Below are positions 30,171-33,023 of a stretch of 33,023 nucleotides of DNA, piece by piece; the stretch's first letter is position 1, and every line of letters begins with the position of its first letter. Origin of the DNA: an uncultured Prevotellaceae bacterium (GTDB taxonomy: Bacteria > Bacteroidota > Bacteroidia > Bacteroidales > Bacteroidaceae); contig CACZRN010000027.1 in assembly GCA_902783625.1 (NCBI GenBank), positions 1-33,023 of the forward strand, read 5' to 3'. The notes below the pieces were generated by a model. The model was not told where the DNA came from. It searched no databases and was given only the letters and a program-made list of their open reading frames with translations. Position numbers and translations under genes: made by a program.

Positions 30171-32891
30171 ATGAGTGAAAAAAGAGTTTACACTTTCGGT
30201 AACGGTAAAGCCGAAGGTAACGCACAAATGAGAGAACAACTTGGTGGTAAAGGTGCCAATCTGGCCGAAATGAACCTGATTGGTGTGCCTGTCCCACCGG
30301 GCTTTACCATTACAACCGATTGTTGCAACGAGTATTACGAGGTAGGGCAGGAGAAGATTATGGAAATCCTCGATGCCGACGTCACTGCAGCAGTTAAGCA
30401 TATTGAGACACTGATGAACTCGAAGTTCGGTGATGCAGAGAATCCTCTGCTCGTCAGCGTACGTTCTGGTGCCCGTGCTTCTATGCCAGGTATGATGGAC
30501 ACCATTCTTAACCTCGGATTGAACGATGAGGTGGCAGAGGGAATGGTGCGCAAGACACAAAATCCTCACTTCGTTTACGATTCATATCGCCGCTTCGTGC
30601 AGATGTATGGCGATGTGGTTCTTGAGATGAAGCCTGTGAACAAGGAAGACATCGACCCGTTTGAGGAGATTATCGAGCAGGTGAAGGCAGAGCGTGGCGT
30701 GAAGCTCGACAAGGATCTGAGCGTCGACGAACTGAAGCGACTTGTGGTGCTCTTCAAGACAGCCATCAAGGAGCGCACTGGCAAGGACTTCCCCAGCGAC
30801 CCGATAGAGCAGCTTTGGGGCGCCATCTGTGCAGTGTTCCGCAGTTGGATGAACGAGCGCGCAATCCTCTATCGTAAGATGGAAGGTATCCCCGACGAGT
30901 GGGGTACTGCCGTCAGCGTAATGGCTATGGTGTTCGGAAACATGGGCGACACATCGGCAACAGGCGTTTGCTTCAGCCGCGATGCAGCCAATGGTGAGAA
31001 CGTATTCAACGGAGAATATCTCGTCAATGCACAGGGTGAGGACGTCGTGGCAGGTATCCGTACTCCACAGCAAATCACTAAGATGGGTTCGCAGCGTTGG
31101 GCTCTCCGCGCAGGAATAACTGAGGAAGAGCGCGTGGCAAAATTCCCATCAATGGAAGAGGCAATGCCTGAAATCTATGCTCAGCTGAATGACATTCAAA
31201 ATAAACTCGAAAAGCACTATCACGACATGCAGGATATGGAGTTCACCGTACAGGAAGGAAAACTCTGGTTCTTGCAGACACGTAACGGAAAGCGTACCGG
31301 TGCCGCAATGGTTAAGATCGCTATCGACCTTCTCCACGAAGGAATGATCGACGAGAAGACTGCCATCATGCGCTGTGAGCCAAACAAGCTCGACGAACTG
31401 CTTCACCCTGTATTCGACAAGGTAGCACTCGCAAAGGCAAAAGTGATTGCTCAGGGTCTGCCTGCATCACCAGGTGCAGCATGCGGACAGATTGTCTTCC
31501 ACGCCGATGATGCAAAGGAGTGGCACGAAGACGGACACAAGGTAGTTCTTGTTCGTATCGAGACCTCGCCTGAAGACCTCGCCGGTATGGCAGCAGCAGA
31601 AGGTATACTGACAGCACGCGGAGGTATGACAAGCCACGCCGCAGTGGTGGCACGAGGAATGGGTAAGTGCTGCGTTAGTGGAGTAGGAGCCCTGAATGTC
31701 GATTACAAGACAAAGACCGTTGAGATCGACGGTATTAAGTATAGAGAAGGTGACTACATTTCTTTGAATGGTACAACAGGTCAGGTGTATGCTGGCGAGG
31801 TTCCGACAAAGGCTGCTGAATTGAGTGGCGACTTTAAGGAACTGATGGATCTTTGCGATAAGTACACCAAGCTTCAGGTACGTACGAATGCTGATACTCC
31901 GCACGATGCACAGGTAGCTCGCGCCTTTGGTGCAAAGGGTATCGGACTGACACGTACAGAACACATGTTCTTCGAAGACAAGAAGATCATCGCAATGCGC
32001 GAGATGATACTCGCCGAAGATGCAGAAGGCCGCAAGAAAGCACTCGCAAAACTACTTCCCTATCAGAAGTCAGACTTCAAGGGAATACTCGAAGCTATGG
32101 ACGGATGCCCAGTGAATATCCGACTGCTCGACCCACCTCTCCACGAGTTCGTACCACACGATCTCGCAGGGCAGCAGGTGATGGCCGACGAAATGGGCGT
32201 AGACCTCGCCACGATACAGCGTCGCGTCGACTCCCTGGCAGAGAACAACCCAATGCTCGGACATCGTGGATGTCGACTGGGTATTACCTTCCCAGAGATC
32301 ACCGAAATGCAGACACGCGCCATACTCAGCGCTGCTTGTGAACTCAAGCGCGAAGGCAAAGATCCTAAACCAGAGATCATGGTGCCCCTCATCGGCATCC
32401 TCTACGAGCTGAAACAGCAGAAGGAAGTGATTCAGAAAACTGCAAAGGAAGTGTTCGAAGAGTACGGAATAGAGGTGGAATTTGAGATCGGAACAATGAT
32501 CGAGATACCACGTGCAGCCCTCACAGCCGACAAGATCGCAACCGAGGCACAGTATTTCTCATTCGGTACAAACGACCTGACACAGATGACCTTCGGCTAC
32601 AGCCGCGACGACATCGCTTCGTTCCTGCCCGTATACCTCGAGAAGAAGATCCTGAAGGTAGACCCGTTCCAGGTACTCGACCAAAATGGCGTCGGCAAGC
32701 TCATCAAGTACGCCGTCAAGACAGGTCGCGAAGTTCGTCCAGAGCTGCGTTGCGGCATCTGCGGCGAGCACGGTGGCGAGCCCTCATCGGTTAAGTTCTG
32801 TGCTAAGATTGGCATGAACTACGCATCTTGCTCACCCTTCCGCGTGCCTATTGCACGCCTCGCCGCCGCGCAGGCCGCCGTCGAAGAGTGA
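30171..32891 (+). CDS. ppdK: Pyruvate, phosphate dikinase
   Basis: A 906-residue three-domain enzyme that interconverts pyruvate, ATP and phosphate with phosphoenolpyruvate, AMP and pyrophosphate, central to anaerobic carbon flow. The N-terminal ATP-grasp domain opens with YTFGNGKAEGN and GGKGANLAEM. The swivelling phosphohistidine is H489 in GGMTSHAAVVARG. The C-terminal TIM-barrel PEP domain has GLTRTEHMFFE, FGTNDLTQMTFGYSRDD and the active cysteine C864 in CGICGEHGGEP. Length is slightly above the common 875-880. A strong promoter and terminator make it a single-gene transcript. Confidence 0.98.
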   Translation: MSEKRVYTFGNGKAEGNAQMREQLGGKGANLAEMNLIGVPVPPGFTITTDCCNEYYEVGQEKIMEILDADVTAAVKHIETLMNSKFGDAENPLLVSVRSGARASMPGMMDTILNLGLNDEVAEGMVRKTQNPHFVYDSYRRFVQMYGDVVLEMKPVNKEDIDPFEEIIEQVKAERGVKLDKDLSVDELKRLVVLFKTAIKERTGKDFPSDPIEQLWGAICAVFRSWMNERAILYRKMEGIPDEWGTAVSVMAMVFGNMGDTSATGVCFSRDAANGENVFNGEYLVNAQGEDVVAGIRTPQQITKMGSQRWALRAGITEEERVAKFPSMEEAMPEIYAQLNDIQNKLEKHYHDMQDMEFTVQEGKLWFLQTRNGKRTGAAMVKIAIDLLHEGMIDEKTAIMRCEPNKLDELLHPVFDKVALAKAKVIAQGLPASPGAACGQIVFHADDAKEWHEDGHKVVLVRIETSPEDLAGMAAAEGILTARGGMTSHAAVVARGMGKCCVSGVGALNVDYKTKTVEIDGIKYREGDYISLNGTTGQVYAGEVPTKAAELSGDFKELMDLCDKYTKLQVRTNADTPHDAQVARAFGAKGIGLTRTEHMFFEDKKIIAMREMILAEDAEGRKKALAKLLPYQKSDFKGILEAMDGCPVNIRLLDPPLHEFVPHDLAGQQVMADEMGVDLATIQRRVDSLAENNPMLGHRGCRLGITFPEITEMQTRAILSAACELKREGKDPKPEIMVPLIGILYELKQQKEVIQKTAKEVFEEYGIEVEFEIGTMIEIPRAALTADKIATEAQYFSFGTNDLTQMTFGYSRDDIASFLPVYLEKKILKVDPFQVLDQNGVGKLIKYAVKTGREVRPELRCGICGEHGGEPSSVKFCAKIGMNYASCSPFRVPIARLAAAQAAVEE

Positions 32892-32926
32892 TATTTAATC
32901 TATTGAAAGCAAATAATTAATTATGG

Positions 32927-32968
32927 GAGGTTAAAGTGTTACTTCAATACTTTAACCTCTCGTTTTTT
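32927..32968 (+). terminator. Rho-independent terminator of ppdK
   Basis: GAGGTTAAAGT (32927-32937) and ACTTTAACCTC (32949-32959) form a perfect 11-bp stem, followed by a TTTTTT run at 32963-32968. Confidence 0.93.
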
Positions 32969-32987
32969 CTATAATAAGCCTATTAAA

Positions 32988-33023
32988 AATAGCCGCTATT
33001 CTTGGAAGCCCTAATAGACTGTC
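32988..33023. repeat. Possible start of a fifth 22-bp array, cut by the window end
   Basis: AATAG-CCGCTAT-TCTTG-GAAGC at 32988 is followed 22 bp later by CCTAA-TAGACTG at 33010. The CCGCT centre and GGAAGCCC spacer region resemble array 3 (CCGCTGC, GTGGCCC). With fewer than two units visible this is tentative. Confidence 0.3.

Noticed and set aside
1-33023. Prophage, insertion sequence or integrative element genes
   Set aside because: No transposase, integrase, relaxase or phage structural gene was recognised on either strand.

Overview
The window looks like a chromosomal segment of a Bacteroidales bacterium, most likely Prevotella or a close relative. The evidence is the promoter style (TAnnTTTG -7 elements, some with a TTTG or ATTG -33 about 19-20 bp upstream), weak or absent Shine-Dalgarno sequences, a type IX secretion-like C-terminal domain protein, a pyruvate phosphate dikinase and the general family make-up. 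No tRNA, rRNA, transposase, phage gene or CRISPR array was found. The genus is inferred from these traits and was not tested by database search.

Layout. (1) 1-1766, minus: 5' two thirds of valS, cut by the window edge. (2) 2364-13729, plus: a compact cluster of an RsbW-like ATPase/kinase, a membrane Cache-sensor PP2C (SpoIIE/RsbU-like) phosphatase, a STAS anti-sigma-antagonist-like protein, a 2449-residue NRPS (C-A-T-C-A-T-R) ending in a thioester reductase, and a MATE exporter. An outer-membrane porin-like gene with its own promoter follows (14009-15328). (3) 15678-17993, plus: mazG, a lipoprotein and RNase Z. (4) 18081-20637, plus: a tiny T9SS-tail-like protein, then an ECF sigma factor, its probable anti-sigma factor, a Spy/CpxP-like protein and truA. 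(5) 20743-21630: dapA, then a possible small RNA. (6) 22052-26195, minus: rubrerythrin, ansA, rlmD, a TonB-C-domain protein and crcB. (7) 26342-28249, plus: glutathione peroxidase and pncB. (8) 28305-29594, minus: a Tat-exported metallo-beta-lactamase-fold protein. (9) 30171-32891, plus: ppdK and its terminator.

The two most interesting things. First, a complete three-protein partner-switching module (sensor phosphatase, kinase, STAS switch) sits directly in front of a dipeptide-aldehyde-type NRPS, with only 20 bp between the STAS gene and the NRPS gene. No sigma-B-type sigma factor is nearby. This suggests that synthesis or export of a reactive peptide aldehyde (or the pyrazinone formed from one) is gated by an extracytoplasmic signal. 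Second, four intergenic arrays, and perhaps a fifth cut by the window end, differ in sequence but share one geometry: short inverted words laid out as 5+7+5+5 bases, giving an exact 22-bp period. Arrays 1 and 2 share a sequence, are in opposite orientation, and bracket the NRPS region. Array 3 runs into the end of a coding sequence.

The remaining genes are housekeeping or stress functions (nucleotide sanitation, tRNA and rRNA maturation, lysine and NAD biosynthesis, peroxide defence, fluoride export, central carbon metabolism).
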